A stretch of DNA of 64,000 bases from Musicola paradisiaca NCPPB 2511. Its GTDB lineage: Bacteria; Pseudomonadota; Gammaproteobacteria; Enterobacterales; Enterobacteriaceae. The stretch spans positions 1,710,386 through 1,774,385 of the forward strand of contig NZ_CM001857.1 of assembly GCF_000400505.1 (NCBI RefSeq), given 5' to 3'. Shown in pieces: positions 38,526 to 48,094 of the stretch (its first letter is position 1; each line of letters starts with the position of its first letter). The notes under the pieces are model-generated. The model was not told the origin of the DNA, did not search any database, and saw only the letters and a list, made by a program, of their open reading frames with translations. The translations under genes and the position numbers were made by a program.

Positions 38526-41500
38526 GTGTCAGAATTAGGTGTAGCGCCTGCTGAACAGGCGAAATATCAGGAGTTGCCGCTGGTGGCGGCGCAACCGGGT
38601 ATCTGGATGGCGGATCAACTATCCGACCGACATAACGATTTTACGGTGGCGCACGCGCTTGAACTGCGCGGCCCGGTGGACAGAACGTGTCTGGACACCG
38701 CTATCCGACAGGCGATGGCGGAAGCGGATACGGTGCTGGCGCGGTTTGGCGTCAACGCTGCCGGCGAGCCGGTGCAGTGGCTTGCGCTACGGCGAGACCC
38801 GTTGCAGGTCAATCCGCCGGAGTGGTTGGATTTCAGCGCGGTTGTCGACGGTGAAGCGCAAGCCTGGCAATGGATGCATGCCGATCTGGACGCGCCGTTG
38901 CCTGCAGACGGCGATGCGCCGCTGTACCGGCAGGCGGTGATCCGGGTCTCGGCGCAACCGGAACGCTGGTTGTGGTATCAGCGCTTTCATCATCTGATGT
39001 TGGACGGTTTCAGCTTCGACGCCCTGACCCGGCGCATTGCGGCCATCTATAACGCGCTGCGGGCGGGCGAAACGCCGTCGCCGTCGCCGTTTGAATCCTT
39101 TGCCGCGGTGGTAGACGAATACCGGGCCTGGCCAACGTCGGCAGCCTGTGAGCAGTCCGCCGCATTCTGGCGGCAGCACGCGCGCGACTTGCCGATGCCG
39201 GTCTCGTTGGCGACGGATGAGTGTGGTGAGGCGCATTCCGGCTCGCGACCCTTGACCCAGCGGGCCGTGATGCCGGGCGCGCCCTTTGAGGCGCTGGCGG
39301 CGTCCGGGCTGGCGCAACCGGCGGAAATCGCTATGGCGGCGCTGGCGGTGTATCTGTACCGCATGAGCGGCGAAGCGCGGTTGTCACTGGGGTTCCCGTT
39401 CATGCGCCGCATGGGGTCGGCCGCGTTATGCGCCACCGGGCCGGTGGTCAATGTCTTGCCGTTACAGCTTGAACTGAGCCCCGATATGACGCTGGAAACA
39501 GTGACGCGGGCGCTATGCCGGGAGATCCGCACGGTGCGGCGCCATCAGCGCTACGACGCGGAGCAACTGCGGCGCGATCTGGGGTTAGTCGGCAACCATC
39601 GGGAACTGTACGGGCCGGTCATCAACTTTAAGGTCTACCAGGCCGAACTGCGGCTGGAAGGCACGCCGGTGGTGACGCACATACTGGCGATGGGGCCGGT
39701 GGACGACCTGGAGTTCACCCTCGGCGTTCAGGACGGCGAGCTGCAACTGGAATGGGTCGCCAATCCGGCGCGCTATGACCCGCAAACGTTGCAGTGGCAC
39801 GCCGGGCGGTTGCAACAGGTGATGACTCAGCTGGTGGCGCAGCCGCAGCAGGCGATTGGCGAGCTGGCGCTGGTAAGCCCGGCGGAGTGGCGGCGCATTG
39901 AGGACTGGGGGCGTGGCCCGCAGCTGGCGATGCCCGAAGGCATGGTCTCCGTACTGGATAGCCTGCGGCGACAGACCTGCATACAGCCGGACGCGCCGGC
40001 GTTGATGGACGCACGCGAATCGCTGAGCTACCGGCAGCTCACCCGGCGTTCGATGCAGCTGGCGCGTGTATTGATCGCCCGTGGCATCGGGGCGGGCGAC
40101 GTCGTGGCGATCGGCATTCCCCGTTCGGCGGATGCCGTGGTGGCCATTTTCGCCGTGCTGGCCAGCGGCGCGGCCTATATGCCGTTGGATCTAGACTATC
40201 CCCGTGAGCGCCTGGCATTGATGTGCGACGACGCCGAGCCGGCGCTGTTGTTGACGCATCAATCGGTACAGGCGCGGATGCCGGTTTTGCCGCAAACGCT
40301 GTGCCTGGACGACCCATTGGTACGTGAACTCTGCGCGCTGGCCGCCGACGGCCCGGTACTTGACGACGAACGGCGTGAAGCGCTGTGCGGCGAACACCTG
40401 GCCTACATGATTTATACCTCCGGCTCCACCGGGCGTCCGAAAGGGGTGATGAGTACCCATCGCGGCTTGCTGAATCTGCTGGTATCACACACTCATTTCC
40501 TGTTTGGCCCGGCCATCGATCGTTTTCTGCAACGCCATGGTCGGCGTCTGCGCGCCGGCCATACCGCGTCCTTCTCGTTTGATTCCTCCTGGGAGCCGTT
40601 GTTTTGCATGCTGATGGGCAGCGAGCTGTACCTGTTTGATGAAGAACTGCGGCGCGACGCCTGGGCGTTGGTGCAACACCTGAATCAGGTGTCGGTGGAC
40701 ATGATGGATATCACGCCGTCATTTTTCTCCCAGATGATCGACAGCGGCCTGCTGGAGCCGGGCAACCACCCGCCCGCCTTTATCATGATCGGCGGCGAGG
40801 CGGCGACGCCGCGCCTGTGGCAACTGATGCGCCAACATCCGCAGATAGAAATCCACAACTATTATGGGCCGTCGGAATACACCATCGACACTCTGGGCGC
40901 CAGCGTGCAGGCGGCCGAACAGCCGGTTATCGGCGGCCCGGTGGCCAATACCCGCGTCTGGTTGCTGGATAACCGCCTGCAGCCGGTGCCGGCCGGCGTG
41001 CCCGGCGAGCTGTACATCGCCGGGCCGGGGATCGCCCGCGGCTATCTGCACCGGCCGGATCTGACGGCGACGCGCTTCGTCGCCTGTCCGTTTATACCGG
41101 GCGAGGTGATGTACCGCACCGGTGATCTGATGCGTTGGCGCAATGACGGCCAGCTGGCGTTTATCGGCCGGGTGGATCACCAAATCAAGGTGCGTGGTTT
41201 CCGTGTGGAGCTGGGCGAAGTGGAAAACGCGCTGGCAGCACTGCCAGAAATCAGCACCGCCGTCGTGATTGCCGAAAATATCGGCGCCACGCATCGGTTG
41301 ATCGGTTATTGCTCGGTGCCGGACGACGCGGCGCGCCGGCAGCCGGATATCCAGGCGCGTCTGCTGGCACAGCTGGCGGAAAGCCTGCCGGAATACATGG
41401 TGCCCGCCATCCTGATGGTGATGGCGGAACTGCCGCTGACGGTGAACGGTAAAATCGACCGGCAGGCGTTGCCCAAACCTCAGCAGGCGGCGGCATCGAC

Positions 41501-43949
41501 GGGACGCGAGCCGCAAACCGAACAGGAACGGCTGGTCTGCGGCGCCATCGCCCAACTGCTGAATAGGGAACGGGTCGGCGCGGAGGATGATTTCTTTGCG
41601 CTCGGCGGCGACAGCATTTCCGCCATGGGGCTGGGAACATTGCTGCGTCGCGCAGGCTGGCAATTGCGGCCGAAAGAGATTTTCGCCCAGCGGACGCCTG
41701 CGCGCATGGCGCTGGCGATGCAGGCCAGTGGCCCATCGACACCGTCGGTGCAGTCGAATCGACAAGGTGTGGCGGATGGATTACCGATGGTACACGGGTT
41801 TGCTCATCAGGCCGGGATCACTGCCTGTTTTGCGCACGGCGTGTTGCTGGCGACGCCTGCGGCGCTACAGCCGGGGATGCTGACGTCGGCGCTGGCGGCG
41901 TTGGTGCAGGCGCATCCGGCGTTAACGGCCTCGGCGGCCGAAACGCAGTTGACGATAGACGGCCGCCCGTTCGAGCCGCAGTGGGTACAAACCCTGACGC
42001 TGGAGCACGTCGGGATGTTGGAAAGCGGCGCCGAACAGGCGTTTGAGGCAGCGGCGGCGCGGCTGGATCCTGCCCGCGGCGTCATGATGCAGGCCGTTCT
42101 CCTACAGTGCGCGGGTCGCTCGTGCGCCCTGGTGCTGGTGGCGCACCATCTGGTGGTGGACGGCGTATCGTGGCGCGTGTTGTTGCCGGAACTGCGGCAG
42201 GCGTGTGAGGACATCATCAATGGCCGGGCGGCGGCGTTGTCGGTGGAAGAGTGTTCGCTGTATGACTGGTCCGAAACGCTGAACGCGCAGATACCGTCCC
42301 GGCGCGCGGAACTGCCGTTCTGGCGGTCGGTGATGCAGGAACCGGTGCCGATGCTGGGGGCGCGGGCGCTGAACCGGCAGCGACATCGCCATGACAGCCG
42401 TCGCTTGCTGCGCCTGACATTAAACGCCGCCCAGACGCAGGCGGTGCTGACCCGGCTGCCGGAAAATTACCGCGCCGGCGTGGATGAAATTCTGCTGAGC
42501 GCGCTGACGATGGCGTGCCGTCAGCGTTACGGCGTGCAACCGCTGCGTATTGGGTTGGAGTCGCACGGCCGCCCGGAGCTGGATGCCGGCTCGGATCTGG
42601 CCAGAACCGTCGGCTGGCTGACGGCGGAATACCCGGTGTTGATCGGCGGCGTCGACGATGAAACCCCCTGGCAGGCGGTGCGAGCGGTGAAGGCCGCCTT
42701 GCGTGTCGTGCCGGATCGCGGCATCGGCTATGGCGTGCTGCGCTATCTGGATAGCGAAAGCGGCGAGGTGCTGGCGGCGCTGGAAGAGCATGCGCCGGAA
42801 ATACTGTTCAACTATCTGGGGCGCTTTGGCACCGAGACGGGCGACTGGGCGCCGATGCGCACCGCACGCCATTTCCGCGACACCTTTGCGGTGACGCAGG
42901 ATGAACGGATGCCGCTCACCCATGCGCTGGACATCAATATTTTTGTCGACGAACAGGACGGCGCGCCGCAGCTGGCGGTGCACTGGGGCTGGGCGGACGG
43001 CATTTTTACCGCCGACGAGATTACCGCGCTGCATCAGGCGCTGGCGATGGCGCTGGATCGCCTGCTGGCGGGCGCGCAGCAGCAGCCGTTGGCGGCGGCC
43101 GATACGTTAACCGCGGCGGAGGTGGCGCTCCCCGGCGTGACCGATGCGGTGCTGGCGGATCTCCGTCGGCAGTATGGCCCGCTGGCGGCGGTGTTGCCGG
43201 TGCTGCCGTTGCAGCAGGGGTTGCTGTTCCACGCGCAGATGGCGGAAACCGACGGCAGCTACAATTCGCTGACCCGGCTGTCGCTGCGCGGCCCGCTGGA
43301 CGTCGACCGTCTGCGCCGGGCGCTGGCGGCGGTAGTGCGCCATCATCCGCAATTGGCTGCCCGGTTTGATACCGGGTTGGCGCCGCTGCCGTTGCAGGTG
43401 TTGCCGCTGTTGCGCGACGATGGCGACTACTGGCCGCTGGCATGTCGGACGTTACCGGCGTTGCCCGCCGTCGATGAAGCCGCCGCGTTGCTGGCGCTGG
43501 AGCAGGAAGAACTGAAGCGTGATCTGTTCCGCCAGCCGGATGCCATGCTGCGCGCCTTGCTGGTGACGCACGCCGACGGCGAGCGTCACCAGCTGTTTCT
43601 CAATGCCCACCATCTGGTGGTGGACGGTTGGTCGACGCCGATCTGCCTGCAGGATCTGTTTACCGTACTCTATCAGGGGGAAACGGCGCTGCGTGCGCAC
43701 CCGGTGGCCTATGCCGATATCGTGCGGCGCCTGGCGGCGAGAGACGCTGAGGTTTCTCGCCAATGCTGGCGCTCGGTACTGGCGGGCGCACGTCCGACGC
43801 TGTTATTCGGCGACGGGCCTCATCACGGTGATGTCCACGAGCTGGCGTTGTTGCCTGAGCCGGCGCTGGAACAGGGGCTGCTGGCGTTGTGTCGTGAACA
43901 CGGCCTGACGCTCAACACCCTGATGCAGGGAATTTGGGGGTATTGTTGA
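38526..43949 (+). CDS. cbsF: CbsF part 1: C-A-T-E and N-terminal half of second C domain
   Basis: Condensation domain 1 carries HHLMLDGFSF (near residue 153), an EntF-like starter acceptor for DHB. Adenylation domain 1 has YTSGSTGRPKGV (near 628) and YRTGDLMRW; its specificity region reads FSFDSSWEPLF, MMDITPSFF and NYYGPSEYTID, with an acidic residue at the position equivalent to GrsA 278, compatible with Lys. The carrier has FALGGDSISAMG (near 1026). The epimerisation domain has HHLVVDGVSWRVLLPEL and LFNYLGRFG. Condensation domain 2 begins after 43140 and has HHLVVDGWSTPICLQDLF (near 1694) before the frame is lost. Confidence 0.9.
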   Translation: MSELGVAPAEQAKYQELPLVAAQPGIWMADQLSDRHNDFTVAHALELRGPVDRTCLDTAIRQAMAEADTVLARFGVNAAGEPVQWLALRRDPLQVNPPEWLDFSAVVDGEAQAWQWMHADLDAPLPADGDAPLYRQAVIRVSAQPERWLWYQRFHHLMLDGFSFDALTRRIAAIYNALRAGETPSPSPFESFAAVVDEYRAWPTSAACEQSAAFWRQHARDLPMPVSLATDECGEAHSGSRPLTQRAVMPGAPFEALAASGLAQPAEIAMAALAVYLYRMSGEARLSLGFPFMRRMGSAALCATGPVVNVLPLQLELSPDMTLETVTRALCREIRTVRRHQRYDAEQLRRDLGLVGNHRELYGPVINFKVYQAELRLEGTPVVTHILAMGPVDDLEFTLGVQDGELQLEWVANPARYDPQTLQWHAGRLQQVMTQLVAQPQQAIGELALVSPAEWRRIEDWGRGPQLAMPEGMVSVLDSLRRQTCIQPDAPALMDARESLSYRQLTRRSMQLARVLIARGIGAGDVVAIGIPRSADAVVAIFAVLASGAAYMPLDLDYPRERLALMCDDAEPALLLTHQSVQARMPVLPQTLCLDDPLVRELCALAADGPVLDDERREALCGEHLAYMIYTSGSTGRPKGVMSTHRGLLNLLVSHTHFLFGPAIDRFLQRHGRRLRAGHTASFSFDSSWEPLFCMLMGSELYLFDEELRRDAWALVQHLNQVSVDMMDITPSFFSQMIDSGLLEPGNHPPAFIMIGGEAATPRLWQLMRQHPQIEIHNYYGPSEYTIDTLGASVQAAEQPVIGGPVANTRVWLLDNRLQPVPAGVPGELYIAGPGIARGYLHRPDLTATRFVACPFIPGEVMYRTGDLMRWRNDGQLAFIGRVDHQIKVRGFRVELGEVENALAALPEISTAVVIAENIGATHRLIGYCSVPDDAARRQPDIQARLLAQLAESLPEYMVPAILMVMAELPLTVNGKIDRQALPKPQQAAASTGREPQTEQERLVCGAIAQLLNRERVGAEDDFFALGGDSISAMGLGTLLRRAGWQLRPKEIFAQRTPARMALAMQASGPSTPSVQSNRQGVADGLPMVHGFAHQAGITACFAHGVLLATPAALQPGMLTSALAALVQAHPALTASAAETQLTIDGRPFEPQWVQTLTLEHVGMLESGAEQAFEAAAARLDPARGVMMQAVLLQCAGRSCALVLVAHHLVVDGVSWRVLLPELRQACEDIINGRAAALSVEECSLYDWSETLNAQIPSRRAELPFWRSVMQEPVPMLGARALNRQRHRHDSRRLLRLTLNAAQTQAVLTRLPENYRAGVDEILLSALTMACRQRYGVQPLRIGLESHGRPELDAGSDLARTVGWLTAEYPVLIGGVDDETPWQAVRAVKAALRVVPDRGIGYGVLRYLDSESGEVLAALEEHAPEILFNYLGRFGTETGDWAPMRTARHFRDTFAVTQDERMPLTHALDINIFVDEQDGAPQLAVHWGWADGIFTADEITALHQALAMALDRLLAGAQQQPLAAADTLTAAEVALPGVTDAVLADLRRQYGPLAAVLPVLPLQQGLLFHAQMAETDGSYNSLTRLSLRGPLDVDRLRRALAAVVRHHPQLAARFDTGLAPLPLQVLPLLRDDGDYWPLACRTLPALPAVDEAAALLALEQEELKRDLFRQPDAMLRALLVTHADGERHQLFLNAHHLVVDGWSTPICLQDLFTVLYQGETALRAHPVAYADIVRRLAARDAEVSRQCWRSVLAGARPTLLFGDGPHHGDVHELALLPEPALEQGLLALCREHGLTLNTLMQGIWGYC

Positions 43950-46900
43950 GCGCCAGCTGCGGCGCCGATGATGTGATTTTCGGGTCGCCGGTATCTGGCC
44001 GGTTCGGCCATCTGGACGGGATCGAGCGGCAGATTGGGCTGTTCAGCAATACCCTGCCGGTGCGTCTGACGCTGGATCCTGCGCGTTCGCTGCCGGAACA
44101 GCTGGCGGCGCTGCAAACACAGCAAATTCAACTGATTGAGCATGACGATCTTGGGTTGGGCGAGATCCAGCAGTTGGCCGGAACCGGCACGCTGTTCGAT
44201 ACGTTGCTGGTGGTGGAGAACTATCCGGACGGCGACGCGCTGAGCCGAAGCGAACAGCCGTTGCGCTGCGACGGCGTTAATAACCGCGGTTATACCCATT
44301 ATCCGCTGACGCTGCTGGTACTGCCCGGCAAACGCCTGCGTCTGCTGATGGAGTACCGCGACAGCGTGCCGCAGCCGCAGCGCCTGGCGCAGCGATTAAT
44401 GCTGCTGCTGGAGCAACTGGTGGCGCAGCCGGAACGGCCGCTGCGTGCCTGGAACCTGTTGGTGCCGGAGGAGCAGGCGCTGCTGGATGCGGTGAACCGC
44501 ACCGCGCATGTGGTGCCGCGCGGCACCCTGCATCAGGCGGTAGCGGAGCAGGCGGCACGCACGCCGGAACGCCTCGCGCTGTCGGACTGCCAGCACCGGC
44601 TGACTTATCGTCAGATGTGGCATCAGGCACGGCTGCTGGCGGAGCGGCTGATCGATGCCGGCGTCCAGCCGGGGGATATCGTGGCGGTGGCGTTGCCGCG
44701 TTCGGTACGACTGAGTCTGGCGCTCAGCGCCATTCTGGAGGCTGGCGCGGCGTGGCTGCCGCTGGATACCGGCTATCCGGACGAACGGCTGGCGCTGATG
44801 GTGGAAGACGCCCGTCCCCGGCTGATTATCACCGAAAGCGGGTTGCGATCGCGCTTTGCGCCGCTAGCGGACGTACTGCTGCTGGATACGCTGGCCGATG
44901 ACCGTCAACAGCCGCATTACGCGCCGGTGACGGTCGAGCCGCAACAGGCTGCCTATGTCATTTACACCTCCGGCTCCACCGGCCGCCCGAAAGGCGTGGT
45001 GGTCGGCCATGAAGCGATCGTCAACCGGCTGTGGTGGATGCAGCATCAATACACGCTGGGCGCGGATGATGTGGTGTTGCAAAAAACGCCGTGCAGTTTT
45101 GACGTCTCGGTGTGGGAATTCTTCTGGCCGTTGATGGTCGGCGCACAGTTGGTGATGGCGCCGCCGGAAGCGCACCGCGACCCGGATGCATTGGTGCAGC
45201 TGATCGACGATTACGCGGTCACGACGCTGCATTTTGTGCCGTCCATGCTGGCGGCCTGGGTCAGCGCGCTGGAGGCGCGGTCGACGCAGACGATCGGTTG
45301 TCACAGCCTGCGGCGCGTGTTCTGTAGCGGCGAAGCCTTGTCGCGTGAGCTGGCGCTAAACTATCAGCGGCTGATCGCCGCCCCGTTGCATAACCTGTAT
45401 GGGCCGACGGAGGCCGCGGTGGATGTCACCTGGCAACCGGCCTCCGGCGAGGCGTTGGCGCGTTGCACGCTGCCGGGCATTCCCATTGGGTTGCCGGTAT
45501 GGAATACGCAACTGCGCATCTTGGACGGCGCACTGCGCCCGGTGCCGCTCGGCGTCGCCGGGGATCTTTACCTGTGCGGCGTACAGCTGGCTCAGGGCTA
45601 TCTGCGCCGGCCGGATCTGACCGCCAGCCGGTTTGTCGCCGACCCGTTTGCCGTGGGTGAGCGCATGTACCGCACCGGCGATATCGCCCGCTGGCTGGAC
45701 GATGGCACGGTGGAATATCTCGGGCGCAGCGACGATCAACTCAAAATTCGCGGCCAGCGTATCGAGCTGGGGGAAATCGAACAGGCGCTGCTGGCGCTGC
45801 CGGGGGTGGCGCAAGCCGTCGTCGGTGCGCGTGAACTGGGCGGCGGGCAGCATGGGTTGCAGGGCGCTGATGCCCGCCAATTGATCGCCTGGCTGGTGAT
45901 GGCGGCCGATGTCACGCTGGACAGTGCGGCGTTGCAGCAGGCGCTGGCCCGCCAGTTGCCCGCGCATATGGTGCCGGTGGGCTATGTGCAGATGGCGGAT
46001 TTCCCGCTCAGCGCCAACGGCAAACTGGATCGCAAGGCGTTGCCGTCCCCGGCGGGATTGCAACAGCAGGGCCGGGCGCCGGATACCGTCAATGAACGGG
46101 CGGTGGCGGCGCTGTTCGGCGAAGTGTTGGCGTGCGGGCCGGTATCGGCGGACGACGATTTCTTCGCGCTCGGCGGCCATTCGCTGCTGGCGATGCGGCT
46201 ATCGTCGGATATCCGGCGGCAGTTGCAGCGTGCGGTGGGGGTCGGCCAAATCATGGCGGCGCGGACGGTGGCGCGGATAGCCGCGTTGATGGATGACGAC
46301 GCGAACAGCGGGCGCGGCGGCGTGGATGAAACGCTGCCGCTACGCAGCGGCGACGGCCCGACGCTGTTTTGTGTGCACCCGGCATCCGGTTTCGCCTGGC
46401 CGTATGCCGGTTTGCTGCGCTACCTCGATGGCGACTACCCGATCGTGGGGCTACAGTCGTTGCGGCCGGACGGGGTCATCGCCCGTTATGACGATTTGCA
46501 ATCCATGAGCGATCACCATCTGGCGACCCTACGGCGTATCCAGCCGAAAGGGCCGTATTTTCTGCTGGGGTATTCGCTGGGCGGTATGCTGGCGCACTCT
46601 ATCGCCGCGCGTTTGCAGCAGCAGGGCGAGGAAGTCGCTTTCCTGGGGCTGCTGGATACCTACCCGCCGGAAGAGCAGGACTGGCGCGAGCCGGATGCGG
46701 ACGATGAACAGGCGAACCGCGAGATGGAGCGTGAGCAGGCGGATTTTCTCGCCAGTCTGGAAGAGGAGTCGGATCCCGAGCTGCGGGCGGAACGGATGGC
46801 GCTGTACGACAATATCGTCGCCAACTACGACGATTCGCTGCGGATCCTGCCATCGGCACGTTCGCTGCGTTATGACGGCGACGCGGTGTTGTTTGTGGCG

Positions 46901-47065
46901 ACCCGGACGTTACCAGACGACATGGATATCGACGCGACCTGGGCGCCGTACATCGGCAACCTGACCCAGTACCGATTGGACTGCGAGCATGTGGATATCC
47001 TCTCGCCGTCGATGCAGCCTGAACTGGGGCCCTTGCTCAATCGCCTGCTGCGTCGCGAATCATAG
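43934..47065 (+). CDS. cbsF: CbsF part 2: rest of C domain, A-T-TE module for Ser
   Basis: This frame continues the condensation domain (LSASCGADDVIFGSPVSGR). Adenylation domain 2 has YTSGSTGRPKGVVVG, and its specificity residues, read by alignment to GrsA, are D-V-W-H-F-S-L-V-D, the EntF serine code (CSFDVSVWEFFWP, TTLHFVPSML, VFCSGEALS, NLYGPTEAAVDV). The carrier has FALGGHSLLAMRL. The thioesterase has CVHPASGFAWPY and GYSLGGMLAHS, ending about 60 bases before the terminator region. On its own this frame has no proper start, only TTG inside the C domain. Confidence 0.9.
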   Translation: MGVLLSASCGADDVIFGSPVSGRFGHLDGIERQIGLFSNTLPVRLTLDPARSLPEQLAALQTQQIQLIEHDDLGLGEIQQLAGTGTLFDTLLVVENYPDGDALSRSEQPLRCDGVNNRGYTHYPLTLLVLPGKRLRLLMEYRDSVPQPQRLAQRLMLLLEQLVAQPERPLRAWNLLVPEEQALLDAVNRTAHVVPRGTLHQAVAEQAARTPERLALSDCQHRLTYRQMWHQARLLAERLIDAGVQPGDIVAVALPRSVRLSLALSAILEAGAAWLPLDTGYPDERLALMVEDARPRLIITESGLRSRFAPLADVLLLDTLADDRQQPHYAPVTVEPQQAAYVIYTSGSTGRPKGVVVGHEAIVNRLWWMQHQYTLGADDVVLQKTPCSFDVSVWEFFWPLMVGAQLVMAPPEAHRDPDALVQLIDDYAVTTLHFVPSMLAAWVSALEARSTQTIGCHSLRRVFCSGEALSRELALNYQRLIAAPLHNLYGPTEAAVDVTWQPASGEALARCTLPGIPIGLPVWNTQLRILDGALRPVPLGVAGDLYLCGVQLAQGYLRRPDLTASRFVADPFAVGERMYRTGDIARWLDDGTVEYLGRSDDQLKIRGQRIELGEIEQALLALPGVAQAVVGARELGGGQHGLQGADARQLIAWLVMAADVTLDSAALQQALARQLPAHMVPVGYVQMADFPLSANGKLDRKALPSPAGLQQQGRAPDTVNERAVAALFGEVLACGPVSADDDFFALGGHSLLAMRLSSDIRRQLQRAVGVGQIMAARTVARIAALMDDDANSGRGGVDETLPLRSGDGPTLFCVHPASGFAWPYAGLLRYLDGDYPIVGLQSLRPDGVIARYDDLQSMSDHHLATLRRIQPKGPYFLLGYSLGGMLAHSIAARLQQQGEEVAFLGLLDTYPPEEQDWREPDADDEQANREMEREQADFLASLEEESDPELRAERMALYDNIVANYDDSLRILPSARSLRYDGDAVLFVATRTLPDDMDIDATWAPYIGNLTQYRLDCEHVDILSPSMQPELGPLLNRLLRRES

Positions 47066-47188
47066 GACAGTCGCGGTAACGGATGGCCGGGCAGGTCGGC
47101 CATTTGCTATGGCGCCCCTCGCGGTGCGCTACCTTGTGGGCCGACGTGGGGCGTCGTGGAAAAACGCTCCCGGCGTTTAATGATAACG

Positions 47189-47230
47189 AAGCCCCCCTGT
47201 GAGCGCGGTGCTGACAGGGGGGCTTCTTTT
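47189..47230. terminator. Bidirectional terminator between cbsF and fepC
   Basis: GAAGCCCCCCTGT (47189-47201) pairs with ACAGGGGGCTTC (47215-47226) with one unpaired C, followed by TTTT. Placed between convergent genes, it should serve cbsF and perhaps fepC. Confidence 0.85.
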
Positions 47231-47261
47231 ATGCCTGATACGATGGGGCGGGAGGGGGGTG

Positions 47262-48059
47262 TCAGGCCGCCGGGTGATGACGTCCGCAGGGAACGATCAG
47301 CGGAGTGTGGGAAACCGGGTCGTCGATAATCACGCACGACAGACCGAAGACCTCCTGCACCAGCTGCGCGCTGATAATCTCGGACGGCTGACCTTGCGCC
47401 ATCACTTGTCCGGCGCGCATTACAATCAGATGATCGGCGTAGCGGCAGGCTTGGTTAAGGTCGTGCAGGACCGCCACCAGCGTGCGGTTGTGGCGCTGGT
47501 TCAATTCGCGGAACAGATCCAACAGATCGATCTGATGGGCGATATCCAGCCAAGTCGTGGGTTCATCCAGCAGCAGCAACGGCGTCTGTTGTGCCAACAC
47601 CATGGCAATCCACACCCGTTGGCGTTGACCGCCGGACAGCTCATCCACGCAACGTTCCGCCAGATCGCCGACGCTGGTGGCGGCCATCGCGTGTGCGACC
47701 GCATCCTGGTCGTCCTGGCTCCACGGACGCAGCAGCGTTTGGTGCGGGTAGCGCCCGCGGGACACCAGATCGGCGACGGTGATGTTGTCCGGCACGATGG
47801 CGTGTTGCGGCAGCAGGCCGAGTTGCCGGGCCAGTAGCTTGGTGGGGATCCGGTGGATGTTGCGGCCATCCAGCAGCACTTCGCCTGCCTGGGGTTTCAA
47901 CAGGCGGCACAGGGCGCGCAGTAGCGTCGATTTGCCGCAGGCGTTAGGGCCGATGATGACGCTGAATTTCCCTTCGGGAATGGCGACGCTCAGATCCTGC
48001 GCGATGATTTTCTGGTCGTAACCGAGCGTGAGCTGTGAGGCATGCAAAAGATGGGTCAT
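47262..48059 (-). CDS. fepC: FepC-type ferric-siderophore ABC ATPase
   Basis: A 265-residue ATPase with Walker A GPNACGKSTLLRAL, Q loop LLPQHA, signature DELSGGQRQRVWIAMVLAQ and Walker B LLLLDEPTTWLD, the FepC/FhuC/FecE form. The start is the ATG at 48059; a much longer frame upstream overlaps fepG and is spurious. Last of a fepD-fepG-fepC run, it energises uptake of the ferric siderophore, most likely chrysobactin given its position beside cbsF. The Fep letters are used by homology. Confidence 0.93.
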   Translation of the reverse strand: MTHLLHASQLTLGYDQKIIAQDLSVAIPEGKFSVIIGPNACGKSTLLRALCRLLKPQAGEVLLDGRNIHRIPTKLLARQLGLLPQHAIVPDNITVADLVSRGRYPHQTLLRPWSQDDQDAVAHAMAATSVGDLAERCVDELSGGQRQRVWIAMVLAQQTPLLLLDEPTTWLDIAHQIDLLDLFRELNQRHNRTLVAVLHDLNQACRYADHLIVMRAGQVMAQGQPSEIISAQLVQEVFGLSCVIIDDPVSHTPLIVPCGRHHPAA

Positions 48060-48094
48060 GGACGGTTTCCCTTCGCAGACGGATGAATAACGTG

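Larger units (their letters stand above)
38526..47065 (+). pseudogene. cbsF: CbsF, dimodular chrysobactin NRPS, broken by one-base deletion
   Basis: Two overlapping frames make one synthetase of about 2,845 residues with order C-A-T-E-C-A-T-TE. This fits chrysobactin: DHB from CbsB is condensed with an amino acid that is epimerised (D-Lys), then with Ser, and the thioesterase releases the product. The break is in the second condensation domain at the G5 run 43936-43940: the first frame runs into TGA at 43947-43949, while adding one G gives a continuous QGIWGVLLSASCGADDV. Start: the GTG at 38526 has AAGGA eight bases upstream; the ATG at 38508 has none. The extreme GC content and homopolymer position make sequencing error plausible; otherwise siderophore production is lost. 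Confidence 0.88.
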
